DNA of 14,107 nt, from assembly GCA_964468725.1 (NCBI GenBank), contig CAYXVU010000160.1, positions 1 through 14,107 of the forward strand, given 5' to 3'. The position numbers were made by a program, and so were the translations under genes. The notes under the pieces were generated by a model, which searched no databases, was not told the origin of the DNA, and saw only the letters and a list, made by a program, of their open reading frames with translations. Below, in pieces: positions 7,251 through 13,559 of the stretch (positions within the stretch are counted from its first letter, which is position 1; every line of letters starts with the position of its first letter). The DNA is from CAYXVU01 sp964468725. GTDB lineage: Bacteria; Acidobacteriota; Blastocatellia; UBA7656.

Positions 7251-7302
7251 TGTCTGTTCATCGCCCCGCTCTTCTAGGCTTTTTTTGTTGGAGCCTCGCC
7301 CT
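7220..7302 (-). promoter_or_regulatory. Candidate programmed -1 ribosomal frameshift signal joining the OB-like and TlpA-like genes
   Basis: On the minus strand the parts lie in order: an SD-like purine stretch AGGGCGAGG (7302-7294); 7 nt; seven A at 7286-7280, phased as A AAA AAA in the OB-like frame (codons ACA AAA AAA GCC TAG); a 5-nt spacer (7279-7275); then a predicted stem-loop. Its arms are GAAGAGC (7274-7268) with GCTCTTC (7226-7220), directly followed by GGGGC (7267-7263) with GCCCC (7238-7234; 7-nt bulge on this side), and an apical ACAG/CTGT stem (7257-7254 with 7246-7243). A -1 slip on the A-run skips the TAG two codons on and reads SLEERGDEQT into the TlpA ATG. The layout matches dnaX-type sites. 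RNA-polymerase slippage on the A-run could give the same product. Not experimentally shown. Confidence 0.6.
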
Positions 7303-7699
7303 GACCCTCGGATGGTAACGGTTTGAGATCGTCAACTTTGAGATAGGTTTTATCGCCCTTTTTTTGCACTGCGCCAATAATTTCAACCTGCTTGCCGACA
7401 TGCTCCATCCACCCTTTTTTGAATCTCCCTTTTTCGAGGATGTAAAGAGTGAATTGGTCATCGTTCCAAACGATGAGGGCTTGCGGCACTTTGGTTTTTT
7501 CGCAGCGCACGGCGCATTTCAAATCTTCTTCGTCGCCGTAGGGGTTGGCTTTGCGATCTTTCTCTTCGAACCAACATTCGGAGCAGACCAATTGCCCGGT
7601 CAGCGTGACCGCGTTGTTTTTCTTGTTGTCTGCCAATACACGGTTGCTGCCCGTACCAAGCACGATGAGAGCGAGTAGGTAGAGAATCGCTTTCTGCAT
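7274..7699 (-). CDS. Secreted four-cysteine OB-like protein, likely frameshifts into the TlpA-like gene
   Basis: The zero-frame product has 141 residues. A signal peptide is clear (MQKAILYLLALIVLGTGSNR, cleavage after VLA at 23). The mature part begins with a beta strand VTLTGQLVCSEC, carries four cysteines (C39, C42, C62, C66) in a CX2C...CX3C pattern, and ends with GKQVEIIGAVQKKGDKTYLK, which reads like an OB/BOF-type beta barrel. I recall similar exported 'GxVVCxxCWL...CAxxCxxxGxPxGLL' proteins without an assigned function. Metal binding or a redox role with the neighbouring TlpA domain is a reasonable inference. The ribosome binding site AGGAG precedes ATG 7699 by 6 nt. The C-terminal codons overlap the slippery A-run; a -1 shift would give a fusion of about 331 residues with the TlpA domain. 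Confidence 0.85.
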   Translation of the reverse strand: MQKAILYLLALIVLGTGSNRVLADNKKNNAVTLTGQLVCSECWFEEKDRKANPYGDEEDLKCAVRCEKTKVPQALIVWNDDQFTLYILEKGRFKKGWMEHVGKQVEIIGAVQKKGDKTYLKVDDLKPLPSEGQGEAPTKKA

Positions 7700-7766
7700 A
7701 ATATCTCCTGATGATGAGAACGGTTATCGGTTCAAATGGAAATAGTGGATGAGAGAAGGGGAAAGC

Positions 7767-8174
7767 TTAAATTCGCAATTGTGTTATCTGTGCTTGCGAA
7801 GTGCCAATCGGAGGAAGATTCTGGAGACTGAATGACCCAGTTGTCCGGTTTACCGCCGTCTGTTTGCCCTGCCGATGGCTATCGGATTTTACCTCTTTGA
7901 CTTTCTCCGTTTTGAACTCCTTATTTTGCGGGATGAGAGCGGCGACGGTCTCAACGAAAAGGCAACGTGATTTTGAGGGCGGCTTCACTTCGACAATTCC
8001 TATGTGACAATCGAAATGGTCTGTCGCTTCGGCAATGCAGCAGGCGTCGGATTCAATCTCTTGATGCGCGGCAAGCAGCGAGCATTGCCATATACAGGAA
8101 GCATTTGCCGTCGGAAAGGCGAGCAGCAGCAAGATTGCCAAGATTTTTGCAGCGGTTGCCTCGGTCGAAATCAT
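7767..8174 (-). CDS. Secreted cysteine-rich protein of unknown function
   Basis: The protein has 135 residues. A signal peptide is visible (positive and hydrophobic AAKILAILLLLAFPTANA, cleavage after A25). The mature N-terminal half holds six cysteines (C27, C31, C45, C46, C56, C71) and histidines (H37, H53, H57), in the pattern CX3C...CC...CH...C, and the C-terminal half is low-complexity, polar and probably disordered. C27 lies just after the cleavage site, but the residues before it do not fit a lipobox. I do not recognise the family. The cysteine/histidine content and the position 67 nt upstream of the four-cysteine/TlpA genes suggest a metal-binding or redox partner. There is no ribosome binding site in front of the ATG; a promoter-like sequence ends 8 nt before it, so the transcript could be nearly leaderless. 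Confidence 0.75.
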   Translation of the reverse strand: MISTEATAAKILAILLLLAFPTANASCIWQCSLLAAHQEIESDACCIAEATDHFDCHIGIVEVKPPSKSRCLFVETVAALIPQNKEFKTEKVKEVKSDSHRQGKQTAVNRTTGSFSLQNLPPIGTSQAQITQLRI

Positions 8175-8182
8175 CGAGGCTG

Positions 8183-8212
8183 ACTATAACGCAATACGGC
8201 GGCTGCACTCAA
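8183..8212 (-). promoter_or_regulatory. Sigma70-like promoter for the Cys-rich/TlpA cluster
   Basis: On the minus strand, TTGAGT (8212-8207) is a 4/6 match to the -35 consensus and TATAGT (8188-8183) a 5/6 match to the -10 consensus, with an 18-nt spacer. The -10 box ends 8 nt before ATG 8174, so transcription would start at or very near the start codon. This agrees with the missing ribosome binding site. Confidence 0.45.
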
Positions 8213-8405
8213 TTGGTAACACCCTTTCAAGGAGTGTTGCCGTTGACCTCTGAAGGGCACTCACTGCGCTACGCAATCATTTTGCTGAATGCCTCTCAAT
8301 CAAAGAACCTGTATTCGAATCTCACAGGCAATTGCTTGCTACGGTAATCTCGAAGAGTTGAAAATGGGCAATTGTAGGTTGGTGATGAGGTACTATGGCA
8401 GTTGT

Positions 8406-8491
8406 GTAGCGACACGCTACCCGTGCATGAAGGGAATGATCTTTCGTGCGAATGGAGATTCGATATTGGTGCGTCAAGCCAAAGGCTTGAC
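8406..8491. repeat. Cluster of three short-loop hairpins in the 8175-8507 gene-poor stretch
   Basis: Three inverted repeats follow one another. GTAGCG/CGCTAC (8406-8411, 8415-8420; 3-nt loop). GCATGAAGGG/TCTTTCGTGC (8425-8434, 8440-8449; 10 pairs with three G-U; 5-nt loop). GTCAAGCC/GGCTTGAC (8473-8480, 8484-8491; 3-nt loop). The last lies 17 nt after the stop of the minus-strand zinc-ribbon gene and could help end its transcript. A hairpin opening with GTAG recalls REP-type elements. The rest of 8175-8507 holds only the promoter above and short spurious frames. Confidence 0.5.
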
Positions 8492-8507
8492 CGACGGAAC
8501 AGATTGA

Positions 8508-8789
8508 TTACTTGCCGAGAGCCAAGCGTTTCAGAATGCTCTGTCCGATCATAAACGGTTTGAATTTGATCTCCCGTTTTTCGATTGGCGGTTCGGGCGT
8601 TATGACAGGCTTGGCGATGCCATTCGGCTTGGTTGTTGGGTCGAACCAATCTGTTAGCACTTCTTTGTAAACTTCAACGACCGGCCTCTCCGCTCCACAT
8701 TCGTAGCAGACCTTGACGAGCCGGTTGTCGTCCGTACGGTGCGGAATTGACCAATAGTGCTTTCCACTCAGTCGGCAAAAAAGCGACAT
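8508..8789 (-). CDS. Small zinc-ribbon-like protein of unknown function
   Basis: The protein has 93 residues. It begins MSLFCRLSGKHYWSIPHRTD and continues with LVKVCYECGAERP, giving C5, C28 and C31 plus H11. The CYECGAE knuckle with an earlier Cys/His pair looks like a small zinc ribbon. The remainder is polar and proline-rich, ending in a basic amphipathic stretch (MIGQSILKRLALGK). No signal peptide or membrane segment is present, so it is probably cytoplasmic. Purine stretch AAGGA lies 8 nt upstream of ATG 8789. It is expressed as a single gene: a possible structured leader lies upstream and a hairpin lies just after the stop. I do not recognise a named family. Confidence 0.7.
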   Translation of the reverse strand: MSLFCRLSGKHYWSIPHRTDDNRLVKVCYECGAERPVVEVYKEVLTDWFDPTTKPNGIAKPVITPEPPIEKREIKFKPFMIGQSILKRLALGK

Positions 8790-8827
8790 TCTGTGTTTCC
8801 TTCTTCAGCAGATTTCGGATCGGCTTG

Positions 8828-8920
8828 CCCCTCAGTACGCGACTCACGGTTCATTGGCTAGACAAAAGAACCATGCAAGTTGCCGGTTACTCTATTATCT
8901 GGCTGAACCTTGCTGAGGGG
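8828..8920 (-). ncRNA. Candidate three-way-junction leader RNA upstream of the zinc-ribbon gene
   Basis: Complementary segments nest as a three-way junction. P1: 8-bp CCCCTCAG (8828-8835) with CTGAGGGG (8913-8920). P2: GGTTC (8848-8852) with GAACC (8868-8872). P3: GCAA/TTGC (8875-8878, 8910-8913) continued by GGTT/AACC (8885-8888, 8906-8909) with a one-sided bulge; its outermost pair competes with P1 for C8913. The structure ends 38 nt before ATG 8789, a typical place for a cis-acting leader. It fits no riboswitch consensus I know. Short helices can arise by chance. Confidence 0.25.
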
Positions 8921-8973
8921 GCAGAAACCGTGATCGCGCGAAGTATATGAAACCAATTCCAGCATTTGCAAGC

Positions 8974-9009
8974 AAAATCTTGAAATTTTCTGAGATTTGT
9001 TAAGATTTT
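8974..9009. repeat. AT-rich inverted repeat beside the MITE-like element
   Basis: AAAATCTT (8974-8981) and AAGATTTT (9002-9009) are perfect 8-bp inverted arms around a 20-nt AT-rich centre, ending 4 nt before the terminal inverted repeat at 9013. It could be a protein-binding site, part of an insertion target or a weak terminator. Confidence 0.4.
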
Positions 9010-9012
9010 TCA

Positions 9013-9151
9013 GGGTCATTCCGTTTTCACACAGGTAACAGTGAGTCTCACTGTTGAAACAAGGACAGCGGCTCTAACTCGTTGAGTTGAATAAAAGCCG
9101 ATTGATGACTCAAAGTCGAATATCATTCCATCTGTGAAAACGGAATGACCC
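9013..9151. mobile_element. 139-bp MITE-like element with terminal inverted repeats
   Basis: The left end GGGTCATTCCGTTTTCACAC (then AG; 9013-9034) and the right end CTGTGAAAACGGAATGACCC (9132-9151) are inverted copies, identical over 18 terminal bases and continuing after a 2-nt difference. Inside lies a 19-bp palindrome, AACAGTGAG/CTCACTGTT (9037-9045, 9047-9055), and a small nested stem CGGCT/AGCCG near 9069-9100. It has no coding capacity. No target-site duplication is visible in the flanks. Size and ends fit a non-autonomous element moved by a transposase elsewhere; a palindromic regulatory unit is the alternative. Confidence 0.6.
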
Positions 9152-9186
9152 GGAGATGTTTACCAACCGGCTATCCGTGCAAGCAG

Positions 9187-9215
9187 CAGCCGACCGCAGG
9201 GTTTACGGTCGGCTG
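9187..9215 (-). terminator. GC-rich hairpin after the CxxCH protein gene
   Basis: CAGCCGACCG (9187-9196) and CGGTCGGCTG (9206-9215) pair perfectly over 10 bp around a 9-nt loop. It lies 43 nt after the stop codon of the minus-strand gene ending at 9258. No T-run follows on the minus strand, so it may act with Rho or as a transcript-stabilising hairpin. On the plus strand AAGCGTTTTA follows. Confidence 0.6.
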
Positions 9216-9257
9216 AAGCGTTTTAGGAGAGAAGCACAACGATGGAGAAGAGTTCAT

Positions 9258-10403
9258 TCAAGGTTTTTGTACTTCGAATTCTGCCGACTCCGTGCCATCA
9301 GGGTTTCTGACATAGATAAGGACGACTTGCCCGGAAGAGACCTTTTTACCGGCTTTCTTGCACTTCAATAGGCCCGTCGGATCAGAGGCTTCGTTGGTAG
9401 TCTTTTGCTCGACGCCGTTCATCCACACCTTTGCGCCTTGCTGAAAGTTGCTGCCGTTGACAAAGAGCTTTTTGCCATCAAATTCGGCGCTGGCGATTGT
9501 CGGCCCTTCGGCCTCGCCCGTTTCATTGATTGAAAAACGACCGCTGCGAATTTCGACAGCCGACCCCGCTTTGGTCGCTGCTTGAATGCGGATTCGCCCA
9601 AGCGAAGTCGGCGTCTCCGGCACGTTCCATGCGAATTCCGTTATGTTCGGGTCGGTGATTGTGGTAATCAAATTTGTGATGGGGAAGGTCGCACCGTCAT
9701 CGGTTGAATAGCGCAACTCGTAACTGGCGATATTCGAAAGCCCGGTCGCCGTCCAGTCAATCAAATACTCTGCACCCATCGCCAACGTCTGATTGCTCGG
9801 ATCGCTGGCAAAGTCCAACTCAACCAACGAGGTCGGCGATTCCAGCAGGGTGCGCGTCGTGTAGATGTAATCGTTTTGATTTGTGCTGTCATTATTGGCT
9901 GCATTGCCAGCAGCGTAAAAAGTTACCGTGCCGACATCGGTTGCCGGAGCCGTCCAACGAAATTGCCAGACGCGCAGACCGCCTGCGCCTGTTGTCCCGA
10001 TCTGCGTATGCTGAATGTATTGTCGCCCGCCTGTGCCGGTCACCGCATTGCGCTGCGTATTAGAATCGAGCGATTGCAATGTGCCTGCGCGATTGCCGCT
10101 GCCATCAATTACTGTTAATTGAAAGCCGAAGCGCGACCGCCCCGATTGCTGCACGGTGACAGTCAAGGTGTACTGCTCGCCCGGTGTGTATTGCGTTGGA
10201 AATGATGGGCTGCCGCCAATCGTCACACGACCGGGGCCGCGATTTTCGGTTTCGAATGTGTCATGACAGTTGACGCAATTTCCAATGTCGCCGGGAGCGC
10301 CGGTGTAGCGCGCGTCCGGCCCGGTAACGCTTGCGTAAGCAATTACCGTAATCGAAAGGATAAGGATGATCGTCTGGACTCTTTTATACTTCAAAATCGG
10401 CAT
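9258..10403 (-). CDS. Secreted CxxCH 'choice-of-anchor V'/Reeler-like protein with IPT-like C-terminal domain
   Basis: The protein has 381 residues. It has an N-terminal signal or anchor helix (TIILILSITVIAYAS, about 11-25), then YTGAPGDIGNCVNCHDTF with C43, C46 and H47. This is the heme-type or metal CxxCH motif found at the start of 'choice-of-anchor V'/Reeler-like exported proteins. A beta-rich domain follows (QYTPGEQYTLTVTVQQSGRS to about 190, ending TVTFYAAGNAAN), then an Ig-like domain (about 205-300) and a C-terminal IPT/TIG-like module starting GPTIASAEFDGKKLFVNGSN. The start is ATG 10403, with GGGAGA 5 nt upstream, rather than an in-frame GTG at 10427 that would add a charged octapeptide before the signal. 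Role unknown; probably cell-surface or periplasmic. Confidence 0.85.
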   Translation of the reverse strand: MPILKYKRVQTIILILSITVIAYASVTGPDARYTGAPGDIGNCVNCHDTFETENRGPGRVTIGGSPSFPTQYTPGEQYTLTVTVQQSGRSRFGFQLTVIDGSGNRAGTLQSLDSNTQRNAVTGTGGRQYIQHTQIGTTGAGGLRVWQFRWTAPATDVGTVTFYAAGNAANNDSTNQNDYIYTTRTLLESPTSLVELDFASDPSNQTLAMGAEYLIDWTATGLSNIASYELRYSTDDGATFPITNLITTITDPNITEFAWNVPETPTSLGRIRIQAATKAGSAVEIRSGRFSINETGEAEGPTIASAEFDGKKLFVNGSNFQQGAKVWMNGVEQKTTNEASDPTGLLKCKKAGKKVSSGQVVLIYVRNPDGTESAEFEVQKP

Positions 10404-10581
10404 CTTTTTCTCCCGTACACTTTGCACCCAAACCGGTCAGTGAGGAGAAACTGAGCAATTGGATTGTGGCTGTGGACGCTCATAACTACGAAACTCACTT
10501 CTTCATGATTCTTGATGCCCCAACAGCCTGGAATCTCGAATGTGGCAACAAAGAACATCTTTCATTGCCTTTGAGCTTGCG

Positions 10582-11868
10582 CTATCCGAAAAACCCGACA
10601 TCTGCGAAATCGCCGCCCAAAATCGAGCGTGCATCCGCCTCTAACCAGTTTTTCAGAATCGTCGCGTAGACTTCGCGGAAGTCTACCTTGAACTTCATAT
10701 TGCCCGCCTGATCGAGATCGGTGAACGAAGGCTGTTGGCCATAAATGCCGCCGCGCACCGTATCGCCGATGACAAACATCTGCGTCGTCGTGCCATGATC
10801 GGTTCCGAAAGAGGCGTTTTCATTCGGGCGACGACCGAACTCCGACCACTCCATCAACACCACCTTATCGGCTAATCCATGCGCCGCCATATCGTCATAA
10901 AACGCCTTCACCGCTTCTGAGAAGTAGCGCAGCAAGGTGAAGTGCTGACCCGCGAGTTTGTTCACTTGCCCGTTTTGCACCTGCACTTGATTGGAATGAT
11001 GATCGAAGCCGCCCATTTGCACATAGAGAAGATTGGCTTTCGGCAACGTCGTAATCATTTGTGCCGCCATGCGCAAGGCAACCGACAGAGGGTTGACCGG
11101 ATTGCTAAGGTTCGGATAAGTGACCGGCGAGGTGTAGCTGGCAATAGCCGTCTGTACTTCGGCAGCTTGGCTGACCGCGCCCACGCCGTTCTCGGCAATC
11201 GCTTGAAGGAAGGTGTCGGCTTCAAAGGTGCGGCGATTGTTGGCATTGAACGTGTTGATCTTGTTATTGCGGTCTCCGGCAAAGCGCGGGTCGGTCTGGT
11301 AGGTGTAATTGGCAAAATTCGAGATGCTCGGAATCACCACATGGTCGCCGAAAAACGATTTCGGCAAGGCTCCGATGCTGGCGGCAACCAACCCGTTTTG
11401 GTCTGCCAATTCTTGATCGGCATATTTCCCAAGCCAGCCGTCGCCCAAGCCGCCGTTCGGGTTGGCCGTATGCCAAATGTCCATCGAAGTGAAGTGCGAG
11501 AGGTTCGGATTCGGGTAGCCCACGCCATTGATGATGGCGACTTTACCTTGATCGTAGAGGTCTTTGAGTTGGGTGAGCGCCGGGTGTAAACCGAAGTCGT
11601 TCGACAAGATCATGGACTTGCCGCTCGCATCTTTGAGTTCTTCCGGGCGGAAGGCAAGCTGCGGGCGACGCGTGTAGTAATCGCCGAGCGAGTAGGGGAT
11701 CAGCGTATTGGTCGCATCGTTGCCGCCACCCAGTTGAATGACGACGAAAATCTTGCCTCTGTCCGCTGTTTGCGCCTGTGCTTGCGAAAGCCAGATGCGC
11801 GGCATCAACAAGCTGAGACTGACCATTCCCGCACTGCGTTTAATGAATTGTCTTCTGGTTGTCGGCAT
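10582..11868 (-). CDS. DUF1501 family protein, Tat-exported
   Basis: The protein has 428 residues. It opens with a twin-arginine signal (RRQFIKRSAG at about 5-14, hydrophobic stretch, cleavage near A32 after SQAQA), so it folds in the cytoplasm and is exported by Tat. The mature part has the DUF1501 hallmarks: VVIQLGGGNDATNTLIPY near the start, LYVQMGGFDHHSNQ in the middle, and EWSEFGRRPNENASFGTDHG with metal-ligand-like D and H. This fold belongs to the alkaline phosphatase/sulfatase superfamily, though the true activity is unknown. The ribosome binding site AGGAGG lies 6 nt before the ATG and overlaps the DUF1800 stop codon, so the two genes are translationally coupled. Confidence 0.92.
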   Translation of the reverse strand: MPTTRRQFIKRSAGMVSLSLLMPRIWLSQAQAQTADRGKIFVVIQLGGGNDATNTLIPYSLGDYYTRRPQLAFRPEELKDASGKSMILSNDFGLHPALTQLKDLYDQGKVAIINGVGYPNPNLSHFTSMDIWHTANPNGGLGDGWLGKYADQELADQNGLVAASIGALPKSFFGDHVVIPSISNFANYTYQTDPRFAGDRNNKINTFNANNRRTFEADTFLQAIAENGVGAVSQAAEVQTAIASYTSPVTYPNLSNPVNPLSVALRMAAQMITTLPKANLLYVQMGGFDHHSNQVQVQNGQVNKLAGQHFTLLRYFSEAVKAFYDDMAAHGLADKVVLMEWSEFGRRPNENASFGTDHGTTTQMFVIGDTVRGGIYGQQPSFTDLDQAGNMKFKVDFREVYATILKNWLEADARSILGGDFADVGFFG

Positions 11869-11878
11869 GGCTTTCCTC

Positions 11879-13321
11879 CTAATTCAATTGGAATTCGGGC
11901 AGGCACAAAATCTGATGCACTAGCCCGCGCACCTTCTTATCAATCGTGGCGTCATCATTGGTAAAGGTAACGGGGTTTCCTTGATCGTTGGTCTCAAGAT
12001 ATTTCTGCAAGTTGGTCTTCACCTCGCCCGACACCTCGAAGAGATTTAAGAGGCTGAGAAACTTCTTCACTGTCTTTTTGGCTTTCGGTTTGGTGAATTT
12101 TTTGAGTTGCTCTGTGGTGACGAAGACGCCGGGGTTGGTGGTGTTGCGATTGGCGATGAGTGCATTGGCAAAGTTATAGCGTTCGAGCATCGTCGCCGTG
12201 TTGATCCAGCCAAGATGAAAGTCCCAACCCGCGACATCAGGCGGGTTGAGAACATCTTGCGTCATGTTGCGCGAAAAGTTCGCCAGAACGTTCGAAGTCG
12301 GATTGCGGTCACCGGAAACATTGGCTCCCGAATTGTAGGTGGCTCCGAGCAGGCGAATCGCGCCGACAATATATTCGACGGGTTGTTTGACCAACCCGGA
12401 GCGCGCGCGTTTGCTGTAAAACTCGGACGACGTGAAGATGGCACGCACCACCTCTTTGATCGAGTGATTGCTGCTTTGATAGACGGCGGCGAATTTTTCG
12501 ATGGTGGCTTTGTCGGCGGCGCTCGACGTGAGTGGGTAGACGAAGAAGTTGAAGAGCTTCCAGACCAGATAGCGAGCCGTTGCCGGTTTGGCCGAGACGA
12601 TGGTGTTGATGTCTTCGCCGCTGAAATTTGCCGTCTGTCCGTACACCCGTTTCAGACCATTATCGTGTTGACTGGCGTTGACGAAAAACTCTACGGCGTA
12701 CGGGTCAGCGCCGCTGCGCGGGTTGCGAAACTTCCATCCGGTATAGGCGCGGGCAATCTCTTTGACATCCTCTTCCGTGTAATTCGCCTCTCCGGTGACC
12801 ACATCGTTGATGCCCATGGTGAACAACTCTTGCAACTCACGCCCCCAGTTTTCATTCGGCTTGCCCAGTACGTTGGTCACGCTATCAAGCCACAGTAACA
12901 TCGCCGGGTCTTGCGAGACTTTCAGCAAAAGGGTATCGAATCGGTCAAGCGCATATTGGCGCAGCAGGTTGTTTTGAATATAGATGTAGTAGTCATCAAC
13001 TTTCGACAGCGCCGTTGCGAAGTGATTGTGCCAGAAGAGGGTCATCTTCTCTTCAAACTGCCGTTTGGTATGCACCATGCGGGTAAACCACCAGCGGCGC
13101 AATTCTCCGGCATTGAAGCGCGCATTTTCGCGTGGGTCGGAAAAGTTGAAACTGGCTGCCAGCAGCGATTCGAGCGATTGGTTGTTGATGTTTTGAAAGT
13201 TGATTAGGAAATCAACAGCGCCTTCCATGCCGCGAGCGACAAGGTCGTCAATCTCATCGGGCGTGCCGCCGAAGCCCGCGCGTCGCAGCAGATGTGCCGC
13301 ATCTATGTTGGTGAATGCCAT
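11879..13321 (-). CDS. DUF1800 family protein
   Basis: The protein has 480 residues, the usual size for the family. It begins AAHLLRRAGFGGTPDEIDDL, the typical DUF1800 opening, and includes MTLFWHNHFATALSKV, ENWGRELQELFTMGI, EIARAYTGWKF and DVLNPPDVAGWDFHLGWINT, all characteristic family segments. No signal peptide is evident. DUF1800 and DUF1501 genes are regularly adjacent in Acidobacteriota, Planctomycetota and others, and the products are thought to work together; the biochemical function is not known. The ribosome binding site AAGGAGGAG lies a few bases before ATG 13321. It is the first gene of the two-gene operon. No clear promoter was recognised in the 238-nt upstream gap. Confidence 0.92.
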   Translation of the reverse strand: MAFTNIDAAHLLRRAGFGGTPDEIDDLVARGMEGAVDFLINFQNINNQSLESLLAASFNFSDPRENARFNAGELRRWWFTRMVHTKRQFEEKMTLFWHNHFATALSKVDDYYIYIQNNLLRQYALDRFDTLLLKVSQDPAMLLWLDSVTNVLGKPNENWGRELQELFTMGINDVVTGEANYTEEDVKEIARAYTGWKFRNPRSGADPYAVEFFVNASQHDNGLKRVYGQTANFSGEDINTIVSAKPATARYLVWKLFNFFVYPLTSSAADKATIEKFAAVYQSSNHSIKEVVRAIFTSSEFYSKRARSGLVKQPVEYIVGAIRLLGATYNSGANVSGDRNPTSNVLANFSRNMTQDVLNPPDVAGWDFHLGWINTATMLERYNFANALIANRNTTNPGVFVTTEQLKKFTKPKAKKTVKKFLSLLNLFEVSGEVKTNLQKYLETNDQGNPVTFTNDDATIDKKVRGLVHQILCLPEFQLN

Positions 13322-13478
13322 GCTCTCCTCCTTCGTTTCCCTGTGACTGGCGCAATCGGTAGGCTGCCAATCTGCGCCTGCATCTGCGCCATAGGCAAAG
13401 ATGCCATTGAGTTATTTCTTCTTGATTCGTGAGGACGGATTAGCCGCTTCAACTTGGGAGAGAAACCAATCCATGCCA

Positions 13479-13508
13479 TCAGACTTTCGCGGTCGGGTAA
13501 AAGTCTGA
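13479..13508. repeat. 9-bp hairpin between deformylase and the DUF1800 operon
   Basis: TCAGACTTT (13479-13487) and AAAGTCTGA (13500-13508) pair perfectly around a 12-nt loop. It lies 52 nt after the deformylase stop codon on the minus strand. There is no T-run after the stem on that strand (T's lie before it), so it is a possible but not classical terminator. Confidence 0.4.
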
Positions 13509-13559
13509 AAAATTGTCGAATCGCAGTCTTCTATCGGTGAGGGATGGCTACGATTCCTG

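Noticed and set aside
8289..8507. 72-codon plus-strand frame between the Cys-rich and zinc-ribbon genes
   Set aside because: No ribosome binding site; it runs through three hairpins and the peptide has no protein-like pattern.
10404..10427. GTG start extending the CxxCH protein by eight residues
   Set aside because: The ribosome binding site falls within the extension and points to ATG 10403; the extra residues would sit awkwardly before the signal peptide.
10942..11589. 215-codon plus-strand open frame
   Set aside because: Antisense to the DUF1501 gene, whose motifs are unmistakable. No start signal and no recognisable domain.
12107..12898. 263-codon plus-strand open frame
   Set aside because: It is antisense to the well-supported DUF1800 gene, has no ribosome binding site and has an unstructured, arginine/aspartate-heavy composition typical of a shadow frame.
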